From: WTJH01 sp049889695
GTDB lineage: Bacteria; Bacteroidota; Bacteroidia; Flavobacteriales; Flavobacteriaceae
Assembly: GCA_049889695.1 (NCBI GenBank)
Contig: JBMHCX010000006.1
Span: 186,001 to 250,000 of the forward strand
Direction: 5' to 3'
Length of the DNA: 64,000 bases
Shown here: piece by piece, positions 17,691 to 26,373 of the stretch
How the letters are laid out: each line of letters begins with the position of its first letter
How positions within the stretch are numbered: position 1 is the first letter of the stretch
Notes under the pieces: model-generated
What the model saw: only the letters and a program-made list of their open reading frames with translations
Database searches by the model: none
What the model was told of the DNA's origin: nothing
Program-made: the position numbers and the translations under genes

Positions 17691-18170
17691 TTAAGCCTGA
17701 AGCACAATTAATTCTGCCTGTGCATAATACGCCTGATGTTGCTTAGCGAGGTCCATTGGAAGAAAGCCTTCTTTGCTTCGCTGTAGCATATCAGCTCCTA
17801 GGCTAAAAAGTAAGCGTATCATTTCGGGTTTATCATGGATAGCGGCATAACCGATGAATGTTTTTCCGTCGTAATAGTCGTTTATAGAGGCAAGTCCTTG
17901 CTGAAAAACAACTTCAACAAAATCGTAATTATCGTTCGCTATGGCTTCCAAGATGCATTGTTCAATAGCTTTGGTTTCCGAATTGGACATTGTACAAGGC
18001 GCTGAAGTCTGGGCGTATGTATTGGGAAAGCCAATACCCATAACGAAGATGAACAAGAGAAAAATAGAACGTCCTTTGGTCAAAACCGTAAGCGTTGAAG
18101 TACCTTTTCTAGCAGTGCTTTGAGGATTGATTGAAAATAAACATAGGAGGGGTGAAAGTAAATTGTACAT
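17691..18170 (-). CDS. Small exported ankyrin-repeat-like protein
   Basis: 159 residues from the ATG at 18170; a TTG at 18209 is less likely. A hydrophobic segment (GRSIFLLFIFVMGIGFPNTYAQ) at about 33-55 looks like a late signal peptide, so the true start may be nearer to it. The C-terminal half has about two ankyrin-like units: DFVEVVFQQGL...DGKTFIGYAAIHDKPEMIRLLFSLGADML. In the family this fold binds protein partners. An exported short ankyrin protein is often found beside catalases or stress enzymes, but nothing here fixes a partner. Confidence 0.6.
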   Translation of the reverse strand: MYNLLSPLLCLFSINPQSTARKGTSTLTVLTKGRSIFLLFIFVMGIGFPNTYAQTSAPCTMSNSETKAIEQCILEAIANDNYDFVEVVFQQGLASINDYYDGKTFIGYAAIHDKPEMIRLLFSLGADMLQRSKEGFLPMDLAKQHQAYYAQAELIVLQA

Positions 18171-18327
18171 AAGTAGGATTTTTGGGTTTAATACTGCAAA
18201 TATCGTCAAAAAACAGATATTAATTAAATAATTCTCATTTATTTAACATATGCAGTCCTTTCGACTGAATTATCCGCAAACAGGTATTTAACTTTAGGAT
18301 CTAATTGATAGTTCGTACTTTTAACAC

Positions 18328-18669
18328 ATGAAAATTGTATTTCATACGGTTTGTCGGGCAGGGCTAGCACTACTCATGGTAGGTTTGCTTCATTTCAATT
18401 GGGTGCTGGCGTTTATGCATACCCTTGAGGTAGAGCAAACCCATCACGTATGTGAACAGCAAAGGACTCATTTTCACGAGTCCTGTATGGACTGTGAACT
18501 GTTCGACTGCCTATTGCCCTTAACCTATACGCGTGTTTCTTCCTATTCAAGTTCGTCAAAAATTGATCTTAAGACGACAACAGATCAGAGATTTGCTCCA
18601 CTGGACGTTTACATAAGAATTTCAAATAAAAATATTAATGGACTGAGGGCACCACCTGTAGCCGCTTAA
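18328..18669 (+). CDS. Small His/Cys-rich protein with N-terminal hydrophobic segment, unrecognised
   Basis: 113 residues not assigned to a family. The N-terminal hydrophobic stretch (about 8-30) is a signal or anchor. Next comes a metal-ligand-rich segment (THHVCEQQRTHFHESCMDC, ending ELFDC), and the tail ends LRAPPVAA, similar to small proteins that accompany metal-uptake receptors in Bacteroidota. It is the first of three same-strand genes with a lipoprotein and a TonB receptor. A role in metal handling is inferred from residues and context. The upstream gap (18171-18327) holds only weak -7-like boxes. Confidence 0.6.
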   Translation: MKIVFHTVCRAGLALLMVGLLHFNWVLAFMHTLEVEQTHHVCEQQRTHFHESCMDCELFDCLLPLTYTRVSSYSSSSKIDLKTTTDQRFAPLDVYIRISNKNINGLRAPPVAA

Positions 18670-18718
18670 CCCCAAAAGTGCTATAGACCTACAATTTAAA
18701 TCCATTAATTTATTTCAA

Positions 18719-19273
18719 ATGAAAATTTTCACATTTCGTTATACCCCTATCTTTTTTATACTATCCAGCGTTTTTATTTTAACTTCTTGCTCCAATGATG
18801 ATGATCCTGAAGATATCCATGGAGAAGAAGAGATAAACCGTGTAGTGCTTCAAATTACATCAGACGCTGGAACGGAAACCTATACTTGGAATGAAACGGG
18901 AACCAGTAACACTGCAATACAATTGGCCGCAAATTCTACTTATCAGGTGGCTGTTGCTTTTTACGATGCTAGCGACGCAAGCGACGTGGAGAACATTACT
19001 GAGGAAGTCATTGAAGAAGCCGATGAACATCAGGTGTTCTACGGAAAAGTCGGGATAGCTTCTAATCTTACAATCGCAAGCCGTACAGGAGATACCCTCG
19101 ACAGTAATGACAATCCAGTCTTGATTAATACTCAGTGGACCACAGCTGAGGCTTCTACAGGAACAGTTCGCGTTTATTTAATTCACGAGCCTACCTCTAA
19201 GACAGGAGAATCACGCGATGATTTTGGTGGAGAAATTGACGTTGAGGTCGATTTTTCTATTGAAATAGAATAA
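18719..19273 (+). CDS. Lipoprotein of the TonB-receptor-linked flavobacterial family
   Basis: 184-residue lipoprotein with a signal ending LTSC and an acidic SNDDDPED spacer after the lipid Cys. It resembles the flavobacterial proteins annotated as type 1 periplasmic binding fold superfamily, which sit next to TonB receptors. Features are a beta-rich body with an acidic NITEEVIEEADEHQVFY segment and a C-terminal TGTVRVYLIHEPTSK followed by GGEIDVEVDFSIEIE. It probably helps the receptor at 19326 capture a ligand, perhaps a metal given the acidic/His residues. The ligand is not shown by the sequence. Confidence 0.7.
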   Translation: MKIFTFRYTPIFFILSSVFILTSCSNDDDPEDIHGEEEINRVVLQITSDAGTETYTWNETGTSNTAIQLAANSTYQVAVAFYDASDASDVENITEEVIEEADEHQVFYGKVGIASNLTIASRTGDTLDSNDNPVLINTQWTTAEASTGTVRVYLIHEPTSKTGESRDDFGGEIDVEVDFSIEIE

Positions 19274-19287
19274 GTATAATCACAGTT

Positions 19288-19323
19288 AAACCCCGCTTAA
19301 TCTTGTTTAAGCGGGGTTTGTTA
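19288..19323 (+). terminator. Strong hairpin between lipoprotein and TonB receptor (terminator/attenuator)
   Basis: A 13-bp perfect stem (AAACCCCGCTTAA with its complement at 19307-19319) is followed by only a short T-rich stretch. It ends six bases before the receptor ATG. It may partly terminate the lipoprotein transcript, protect its 3' end, or limit receptor translation. Confidence 0.6.
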
Positions 19324-19325
19324 TT

Positions 19326-21734
19326 ATGAACAACCGTTTGTTTTTGTGGCTTTTTTGTCTTTTGGGATTTTTCCCAGCTATGCAAGCACAAGACTGCTCT
19401 CAATCTCTCTTTGTTGAAGTGGTTGATCTTCACGATGGAAGCCAAATGGCAGGGGCTCGTGTAGAGCTTGTGGAAGATCAACGCTCATTAGTGACGAGCG
19501 AAAAAGGGATGGTTGTTTTTTTAAACCTTTGTAAGGGGCCTAAAACACTGCTTATTGAGCATGAAGCCTGTTCGCCTGTAACGCAACGAATACACATTAG
19601 AAAAAACAATTACGTAAAGGTTACCCTTGAACACCATACGAACGAACTTCAAGAAATTATTGTAGCGGAAAAGCGTGTTCGAAAAGAATCTCTCACCACC
19701 GCTGAGCAAGTCATTTCATCCGATCAAATTCAAAATGCTCAGGCAACCAGTTTAGGGCAGCTGCTGGAACAAATCAGTGGTGTAACCAATATCAGAACGG
19801 GCTTTCATATTGCAAAACCAGTGTTGCATGGGATGTCTGGAAGTCGTTTAGGGATAGTACAGGATGGCACTCGTGTTCGAGACCAAGAGTGGGGCAGCGA
19901 TCACGCCCCATCGATCGACCCAAATAGTGCTGACAGGATTCGAGTCGTTAAGGGAGGGGCCGCCCTTCGTTATGGCGGCGACACTGCTGCAGGAGTCATT
20001 GTCATGGACAGAATCCCACCCCCAATTCAAGACTCCCTCTATGGCCATTTTTCTGTCGACACACAATCTAACGGTCAGGGAATTAGCACTGTCGGGAAAA
20101 TAAATATGTCCAAAAACAGTGGTCATTATGCAGGAGTGCAATTTCATCTGAAAAGGCGGGGAGACCTCAGTGCGCCAAGACATCTATTAACCAATACCGG
20201 TACAGCCAAACAAGCTACTAATCTGTACTGGGGACTCCAAAAAATAAATCGACAATTAGAGGTTCGCTATCGCTATTTAGACGAGACCATAGGGATCCTC
20301 AGATCGGCCCATATAGGGAATGTTCCAGATTTAGTGCGGGCACTTTCCTCAGATATTCCGTCCATTGTAGACCCTTTTAGTTACCGTATAAACCCTCCAA
20401 AACAATCCAACAGACATCATCAAGCCCATGTCTTATATCACTTCTACGATCAAAACAATAATCGTTGGCAGTGGGACTATGATTTCCAAAAAAACACAAG
20501 AATAGAATACGATATCCGTCGTTCCAGTGATGATACCCGCCCAGCCATTGACATGGACTTGAGTACCCACACTTTGTTGGGGCACTTTCGAAGAACTGTC
20601 GATGATTTTCAATGGGAAACGGGCATTGCCGGAACTTTTCAGCGCAATTTTTCGCATCCCTACACAGAAGTTAAGCGACTGATTCCAGACTATTATCAGT
20701 ACAGCTGCGGCGCTTACGCAAATGTTGTTTATAGACCTACAAATACATGGGTGTGGGAAGGCGGACTTCGATTTGATTACCAGAATCTAGATGTTAAAAA
20801 ATATTACCGATTGGATCGTTGGGCTAGGTTGGGATACGATACTCGCTATCCCGATTTAGTGATCCGAGACTTGGGGACACGATTACTCGTTCATTCGATT
20901 ACGCATTACAATATGCTCAGCCTGATTGCTGGTGTTCGCTACCAAGCAGCACCGAATTGGCAATTCGGCTTGAATTACACGCTGAGCGATCGGCCACCAA
21001 ATATAGGAGAATTATATAGCGATGGTCTGCACCATTCTCTGGGAGTTATTCAATATGGAGATTTAGAGCTCACCAATGAAAGAGTCCACAAAATTCATCT
21101 GAATAGCGGAGGAGGAAACACTAAAGCCGAATGGGAAGTTGAGGCCTATTTCGGCTATGCTCTAGATTATATTATTGAAGAACCACAAGACCTAGAACAA
21201 ATTACACGAGGGGCATTTCCAGTGTGGCAGTATCGTTCAGTCGATGCTCATTTATGGGGATTCGATGCGGATCTCACTTGGCAATTATATCCAGATCTAC
21301 GCTATTCCGCTTCAGCGGCTTATGTAGTGGGGGAAAATCTGACCGATCAGTTATATTTAATCGATATTCCGCCATTGAATTTCCAGCAGCAATTGCAATG
21401 GGAATTAGGCATCAAGAAAAATTTCACATTTCTTTTGAATCATCAGTTTGTAGCGGAACAAACCCGCGCTCCCTCCTTAATTACCCCTTATACTATAATT
21501 GTTGATAACGAATTTGTCAGTGGTACAATTGATCTGGGCGCACCCGAAGAGGCCTATCATTTGTTTGGCTTTTCGCTCGGATGGCAAACCAAATTTTTAG
21601 GGATGAAAACCCTGTGTACGCTCCAAGGACAAAATATTTTTGATACGACTTACCGAAATTATTTAAACCGAATGCGTTACTTTACGAGTGAAATGGGAAG
21701 AAACCTACAACTTCAAGTCCGTATTGAATTCTAA
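19326..21734 (+). CDS. TonB-dependent outer-membrane receptor (putative metal/chelate uptake)
   Basis: 802 residues. A signal peptide (MNNRLFLWLF to AMQAQ) precedes a carboxypeptidase-like regulatory domain (about 27-95). The plug domain (about 110-225) includes SLGQLLEQISGVTNIRTG and RLGIVQDGTRVRDQEWGSDHAP, and a 22-strand-type barrel runs to the C-terminal aromatic LQLQVRIEF. The WGSDHAPSIDP plug segment is typical of the ZnuD/HMA-type receptors as far as I recall, so zinc or another metal is a reasonable guess. It lies directly after the lipoprotein and hairpin and overlaps the YhhN gene. Confidence 0.85.
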   Translation: MNNRLFLWLFCLLGFFPAMQAQDCSQSLFVEVVDLHDGSQMAGARVELVEDQRSLVTSEKGMVVFLNLCKGPKTLLIEHEACSPVTQRIHIRKNNYVKVTLEHHTNELQEIIVAEKRVRKESLTTAEQVISSDQIQNAQATSLGQLLEQISGVTNIRTGFHIAKPVLHGMSGSRLGIVQDGTRVRDQEWGSDHAPSIDPNSADRIRVVKGGAALRYGGDTAAGVIVMDRIPPPIQDSLYGHFSVDTQSNGQGISTVGKINMSKNSGHYAGVQFHLKRRGDLSAPRHLLTNTGTAKQATNLYWGLQKINRQLEVRYRYLDETIGILRSAHIGNVPDLVRALSSDIPSIVDPFSYRINPPKQSNRHHQAHVLYHFYDQNNNRWQWDYDFQKNTRIEYDIRRSSDDTRPAIDMDLSTHTLLGHFRRTVDDFQWETGIAGTFQRNFSHPYTEVKRLIPDYYQYSCGAYANVVYRPTNTWVWEGGLRFDYQNLDVKKYYRLDRWARLGYDTRYPDLVIRDLGTRLLVHSITHYNMLSLIAGVRYQAAPNWQFGLNYTLSDRPPNIGELYSDGLHHSLGVIQYGDLELTNERVHKIHLNSGGGNTKAEWEVEAYFGYALDYIIEEPQDLEQITRGAFPVWQYRSVDAHLWGFDADLTWQLYPDLRYSASAAYVVGENLTDQLYLIDIPPLNFQQQLQWELGIKKNFTFLLNHQFVAEQTRAPSLITPYTIIVDNEFVSGTIDLGAPEEAYHLFGFSLGWQTKFLGMKTLCTLQGQNIFDTTYRNYLNRMRYFTSEMGRNLQLQVRIEF

Positions 21735-22389
21735 AGTATCACTTTCTGCTACTCTTAGTCTGGGCGTCTATATGGCTTTGAGCCTGTTATATGTGTTCAG
21801 TTATGCACTTGAACAGCCCAACCTTCGACTCTATTTAAAACCACTACTTATTCCTATCCTCTGTTTTTTTTATTGGTGTAGTGTCACGGCTATTCGTGCA
21901 AAAATAATCGGAGCGATGTTGTTTTCTTTTTTTGGCGATGTTTTTTTGATGGGAACGGGAGTGTTCTTTTTTCTCGCTGGACTGAGTAGTTTTTTAGTCG
22001 CCCACCTGTTTTATTTATCGGCTCTTTGGCCGAAATGGAAGCCGATTCAAGTCTCCAAAAAAATTATTCCACTGTTGTGCTACATGGTCTATTTGACAGT
22101 GTTTATGTATTTGCTGTGGCCGACTTTAAACGAGCTTAAAATTCCTGTTTTCTTCTATGCACTGGTATTGTCGTTTCACGGAATTATTAGTTTAAGTTTA
22201 GCCATAAATCGACATGTTTTTGCTTGGCCCTTAGCCATAGGAGTATTCCTTTTTGTCCTTTCCGACAGCATGATTGCTTTGAATAGTTTTTATTTTGATA
22301 CGGACTATTTTGGGGAATGGGTAATGCTGACCTACTTGACCGCTCAAGCACTGATAATTTTGTATTTTACCAAGACAAACAATACTTAA
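21724..22389 (+). CDS. YhhN/TMEM86 family membrane protein (lysoplasmalogenase-like)
   Basis: Integral membrane protein of about eight helices. The family motifs LFSFFGDVFLM and FVLSDSMIALNSF are present. Characterised relatives hydrolyse lysoplasmalogens, but bacterial function is mostly untested. Start is uncertain: the TTG at 21724 (giving NSKVSLSATLSLGVY, 221 residues) keeps an intact first helix and an 11-base overlap with the receptor gene. A GTG at 21688 and an ATG at 21772 are alternatives. It is probably co-transcribed with the receptor and the next gene. Confidence 0.75.
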   Translation: MNSKVSLSATLSLGVYMALSLLYVFSYALEQPNLRLYLKPLLIPILCFFYWCSVTAIRAKIIGAMLFSFFGDVFLMGTGVFFFLAGLSSFLVAHLFYLSALWPKWKPIQVSKKIIPLLCYMVYLTVFMYLLWPTLNELKIPVFFYALVLSFHGIISLSLAINRHVFAWPLAIGVFLFVLSDSMIALNSFYFDTDYFGEWVMLTYLTAQALIILYFTKTNNT

Positions 22390-22956
22390 ATGAATCGATT
22401 ATTGTTCTTGCTGGGGCTGAGCCTCTGTTGTATCACCCCCGTATTTTCACAAGATGACGACAGTGAACTATCGGATGAAGAATATTACAGCCTTTACCCA
22501 GAGCCTTTAAATGATCCGAGTTCTGAGGGGCAACGTTTTTTTGTAGAAGACCTTTTAGATGTCGCCGGATATGTGCCCGAACGAATAGAAATCTACCAAA
22601 CTTTACCCAATAAAGCACGGGTTTTTCGAGTGAAGTTCGATTCTATTAATGGCGCATTTATGTTTGTTCGTTGGGACAAAAAGAAAGGGGAAAACGTATT
22701 GGCTAATAAATTGATTGATCCTGGTGTTTATTTAGATTTAAAAACGGCTCAGGAAATCATGCGCAAGCAGACCGACAAAGCTACTTTTGGAGTCGATGAT
22801 GTGGCGCTACAAGCGGCCGATCAAGAGCAAATTAATGGTGGGGAGCTGCAGGAGCTCAGAGAAGAGTATCAGCTGCAGGAAGAAGAAAAGAAACGCGCCG
22901 AAATGGAGGCGCGTATGCGCGATAAAATGCGAAAACGCCGTCGCAAAAAGCGGTAA
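22390..22956 (+). CDS. Exported protein with basic C-terminal coiled coil, unrecognised
   Basis: 188 residues with a signal peptide (MNRLLFLLGL to VFSQ), an acidic start to the mature part (DDDSELSDEE), a central globular section and a highly charged C-terminal helix (about 150-188) ending in RKRRRKKR. I do not recognise the family. The gene begins one base after the YhhN stop and its stop abuts the Rieske stop on the other strand with no bases between. Function is unknown. Confidence 0.65.
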   Translation: MNRLLFLLGLSLCCITPVFSQDDDSELSDEEYYSLYPEPLNDPSSEGQRFFVEDLLDVAGYVPERIEIYQTLPNKARVFRVKFDSINGAFMFVRWDKKKGENVLANKLIDPGVYLDLKTAQEIMRKQTDKATFGVDDVALQAADQEQINGGELQELREEYQLQEEEKKRAEMEARMRDKMRKRRRKKR

Positions 22957-23418
22957 TTAGCCTAAGGTAACCGTTAGGGTATTTCCACTAATTGCTGTAC
23001 TGTGGCACATTAACCCTCCATCGCAATTCTGATTGTAAGCATTGCCGTGATATGAACAGGTGAACACACCGTCTGCAAACGACCAACCGTCTCTATTTCC
23101 TTGGTGAGGGCAAGCATTGTCGAATGCTCGTATGGTATCTGCATCTATTCGAAGTAATAACAGATTTTCTGCCGTGTAGTTCACCCAACCACCGATGTCG
23201 TTCAGTACGGTAAACATATCTGCTGTTAAGTCGATAGTAATGACACGGTTTTCCCCCGTTGTAGGGTTGTTATTATTGTTGGAAGGAGGGGGAGTAGGAT
23301 CCATTCCATCATCTCCACCATCGTCTGTACTACACGCCTCTAGCAATGGAATTCCAAAAGCGGCAAATGCAATCGGAGCACAAGCTGTTTTGAGAAAAGA
23401 TCTTCTGTCATTTTTCAT
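22957..23418 (-). CDS. Rieske [2Fe-2S] lipoprotein
   Basis: 153 residues. The N-terminus has RRSFLK resembling a Tat signal and a lipobox-like LLEAC, then an Asp/Pro/Asn-rich linker (about 34-56). The Rieske fold has box 1 as ACPHQGN at about 103-109 and box 2 as CSYHG at about 121-125, giving the Cys-His/Cys-His cluster ligands. Such proteins carry electrons at the outer face of the membrane. No oxidase or cytochrome partner is adjacent, so the partner is unknown. It diverges from the TonB receptor at 23496. Confidence 0.85.
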   Translation of the reverse strand: MKNDRRSFLKTACAPIAFAAFGIPLLEACSTDDGGDDGMDPTPPPSNNNNNPTTGENRVITIDLTADMFTVLNDIGGWVNYTAENLLLLRIDADTIRAFDNACPHQGNRDGWSFADGVFTCSYHGNAYNQNCDGGLMCHSTAISGNTLTVTLG

Positions 23419-23470
23419 CTACACTTTATTTTTTGTTTAAATATAAGTAATAAAAATTAAACATAATTTG

Positions 23471-23478
23471 TAATTTTG
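23471..23478 (+). promoter_or_regulatory. -7 box of TonB receptor gene
   Basis: TAATTTTG matches TANNTTTG, 17 bases before the receptor ATG at 23496. No -33 TTTG is seen at the normal distance. Confidence 0.5.
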
Positions 23479-23495
23479 AGCTTTATTTCTCTCCC

Positions 23496-25847
23496 ATGCG
23501 ACTATTCATCAGTGTTTTTTTATTGCTTTCTTTTAGCCTTCAAGCGCAGCAATTAGGGCAAATTAGCGGTCGGGTAGTGGATACCCAATCGGAATTACCC
23601 CTGCCTGGGGCAACCGTTGTGCTAGATGGAACCACAATTGGAGCTGTAACGGATATGGATGGTTATTTTATCATTGAAAATGTTCCGACAGCTTCCTATA
23701 ACATACGATGTTCATATATCGGATTCCAGTCCAAAACCCTGTTTAATATCATTGTTAAATCCGTGGGAACACCCCCTTTGCTGTTTAAACTAACGGAGGC
23801 AGAAAATGAATTAGATGAAATTGTGGTGTCGGAGAGTCCATTTAAAACCTCTAAAGAAACCCCTTTGTCGGTCCAGACATTTTCAGCCGTAGAGATTGAA
23901 ACCTATCCCGGTGGTAATAACGATATCACTAAAGTAGTTCAGAGTATGCCTGGAATATCTCCATCTATCGGAGGGTTTAGAAACGATATAATTATTCGTG
24001 GAGGGGCACCCAATGAAACGGTCTACTATCTCGATGGGATTGAAATTCCGAATATTAATCACTTTAGCACGCAAGGGAGTGCCGGTGGCCCAGTGGGCAT
24101 GTTGAATGTATCTTTTGTTCGGGAGGTTACCTTAGCTAGTTCGGCATTCGGTGCTGAATACGATAACCCTCTATCGGGTGTATTGGCCTTTGAGCAAAGG
24201 GAGGGAAACCCCAATGGATTTGCGGGGAATTTTCGGGTTGGTGCTTCTGAAGCGGCGTTGACACTTGAAGGACCCTTGTTTAAAAAAGCAGATGAAGCGG
24301 CAAAAACAACGGCGCTGTTTTCCGTCCGAAGAAGCTATTTACAATTTGTGTTTGAGCTGGTAGGACTTCCTATACGTCCAGACTATTGGGATTACCAATG
24401 GAAAATTCAGCACAAAATTGACAAATACAATACTCTTAATTTTATTGGCTTGGGCTCTATAGATGACTTTTCTGTTAAAGCACCTGAAGAATTCGATGCG
24501 GAACAGCAAGCCACCCTAGAACAAGTCCCCATTATTCAACAAAAATCTATCACAGCAGGAATTTCCTGGAACCGAAAGTTTAAAGACGGAAATGGTCAAC
24601 AAACCCTAGCCTTAAGTACGAATCGTTTAGACAACTTATTTTCAAGATATCAGGATAACGAAAACCTTTCCGGTCTTCTTTTTGAAAACGATTCATTTGA
24701 ATGGGAAACAAAACTGCGATTCAATTCCATCCATTACAAAAACGACTGGAAGTGGAGTTGGGGATTCAATCTTCAGAATTCTAGTTATGAAAATAATACC
24801 CAGATTGTTCGAAGTCAACTGAATTACTCCTCTACCATCGATTTTTTAAAATATGGAGTATACGTCAAAGGGAGCAGAAGTTTTTGGGAGAATCGCTTGG
24901 ATTTTTCCTGGGGAATCAGAACCGATGCCGATAGCTTTTTAGAGGACTCTAATCCACTACAACATCTGTCTCCCCGTGTTTCACTGTCCTATGCGCTCAG
25001 TTCCGATGGAATTTGGAAGTTGAACGCTTCAGCAGGAAGATATTTTAAATTACCGCCCTATACGATGTTGGGGTACAGAGGGCAGAACAATGAGTTATTG
25101 AATAAAAACATCCAATATACACTTAGCGACCATTTAGTTGCCGGGATTGAATACAACTTAGGCGGAGCTGCTCGTATCACTACCGAACTATTCTATAAGA
25201 ATTATGGGAATTATCCTATTTCTGTCCTGGACGGTATTTCATTGGCCAATAAAGGAGCAGATTTTGAAGTACTCGGGAATGAAGCGGTTCGTACAGACGG
25301 CTCTGGCGAGAGTTTAGGGGTAGAACTATTATATCAGCAAAAATTAAGTAAAAATTTCTACGGTGTTTTTGCTTATACCTATTTTAAAAGTCAATTCACG
25401 GGAAGTGATGGTCGTTACCTGCCATCGGTTTGGGATAGTCGCCACTTACTGTCCTTTTCCGGAGGCTACAAACTTCCAAAAAACTGGGAAATTTCTTCCC
25501 GCTGGCGCTATGCAGGCAAAACTCCTTATGTGCCAACAGATACGGCAGCAAGTCTAGCGGCATATCCAGAGATTATACTCGACTATAATCGTTTAGGGGA
25601 AAACTACCTCAATCCGTTTTCGGTGGCAGATATAAGAATTGACAAAAAATGGAACTTCGATCGCTTTTCATTTAATTTCTACTTCGAAGTACAAAACTTC
25701 TTGGCACAGGAAGTGCCACAGCCAGAAGAGTATGGTCTCAGTAGAAATGCCAATGGCGAGATCAACCAGCCTTTGCAATTAGAAGAAGTGAACGTGAATT
25801 CTAGCGCTATTCCACTACCGTCTTTTGGACTGGTGTTGGACTTTTAG
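23496..25847 (+). CDS. TonB-dependent receptor with carboxypeptidase-like N-terminal domain
   Basis: 783 residues. A signal peptide (MRLFISVF to LQAQQ) is followed by a CarboxypepD_reg-like domain (about 20-110; GRVVDTQSELPLPGA, TDMDGYF). The plug (about 115-240) has VVQSMPGISPSIGGFRNDIIIRGG split by the usual spacing and YYLDGIEIPNINHF. A shortened beta-barrel follows. No SusD partner lies next to it, so a polysaccharide system is unlikely. The ligand cannot be told from the sequence. It converges on rimM with a four-base overlap of stops. Confidence 0.85.
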   Translation: MRLFISVFLLLSFSLQAQQLGQISGRVVDTQSELPLPGATVVLDGTTIGAVTDMDGYFIIENVPTASYNIRCSYIGFQSKTLFNIIVKSVGTPPLLFKLTEAENELDEIVVSESPFKTSKETPLSVQTFSAVEIETYPGGNNDITKVVQSMPGISPSIGGFRNDIIIRGGAPNETVYYLDGIEIPNINHFSTQGSAGGPVGMLNVSFVREVTLASSAFGAEYDNPLSGVLAFEQREGNPNGFAGNFRVGASEAALTLEGPLFKKADEAAKTTALFSVRRSYLQFVFELVGLPIRPDYWDYQWKIQHKIDKYNTLNFIGLGSIDDFSVKAPEEFDAEQQATLEQVPIIQQKSITAGISWNRKFKDGNGQQTLALSTNRLDNLFSRYQDNENLSGLLFENDSFEWETKLRFNSIHYKNDWKWSWGFNLQNSSYENNTQIVRSQLNYSSTIDFLKYGVYVKGSRSFWENRLDFSWGIRTDADSFLEDSNPLQHLSPRVSLSYALSSDGIWKLNASAGRYFKLPPYTMLGYRGQNNELLNKNIQYTLSDHLVAGIEYNLGGAARITTELFYKNYGNYPISVLDGISLANKGADFEVLGNEAVRTDGSGESLGVELLYQQKLSKNFYGVFAYTYFKSQFTGSDGRYLPSVWDSRHLLSFSGGYKLPKNWEISSRWRYAGKTPYVPTDTAASLAAYPEIILDYNRLGENYLNPFSVADIRIDKKWNFDRFSFNFYFEVQNFLAQEVPQPEEYGLSRNANGEINQPLQLEEVNVNSSAIPLPSFGLVLDF

Positions 25848-26365
25848 TCATATAGGTCCGTGTAACCATCTGCTAAGTCGAGTATTAACTTTTGTTCCGT
25901 TCGGTCGATCTTCTGAATCAGATCGTCGTGTATAGGAACGAGTAACTTCTGCTCTTCTTTGTGTATCTCGATCAGCGCCTGGGCAGATTGGTCTTGCACT
26001 TGAAATACTTTGCCCAAATATTGGTCTCTGTTCCAAGCTTCGAAACCCATGATTTCATGATAATAAAATTGGTTGCCTTCTAGCGGGGGGAGTGCTTCTA
26101 AGGGAAGGTATAGTTTTTTTCGCAGCAGTCCATTGGCTGTGATTTCATCATCGACATCTTCAAATTTGATACGAAGCAAGGCACTCTTGTGCAGACGAAT
26201 TTTATCTATAAAAAAAGGAATCAGTCCCGTGGAGAGTTCCACAAAAACTGATTCCAATGATTCGTATATCTCGGCTTGGTCGCTTTCTATTTTAACCAAT
26301 ACCTCGCCTTTGAAGCTGTATTTAGAGGTTATGGTTCCTAGGTAGAAACAATCCTCGATTTTCAT
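25844..26365 (-). CDS. rimM: Ribosome maturation factor RimM
   Basis: 30S assembly factor that binds uS19 and acts on the 16S 3' head domain. 173 residues: an N-terminal beta-barrel (about 1-85, CFYLGTITSKYSFKGEV) and a C-terminal PRC barrel (about 95-170, FYYHEIMGFEAW). It lies eight bases after the rpsP stop, the usual rpsP-rimM pair. It lacks trmD next to it: a TonB receptor takes that place on the opposite strand. Confidence 0.94.
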   Translation of the reverse strand: MKIEDCFYLGTITSKYSFKGEVLVKIESDQAEIYESLESVFVELSTGLIPFFIDKIRLHKSALLRIKFEDVDDEITANGLLRKKLYLPLEALPPLEGNQFYYHEIMGFEAWNRDQYLGKVFQVQDQSAQALIEIHKEEQKLLVPIHDDLIQKIDRTEQKLILDLADGYTDLYD

Positions 26366-26373
26366 ATTGCAGC

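Noticed and set aside
22390..22956. Basic tail of the exported protein as a DNA-binding domain
   Set aside because: A clear signal peptide places it outside the cytoplasm, and the tail is simple Lys/Arg repeats.
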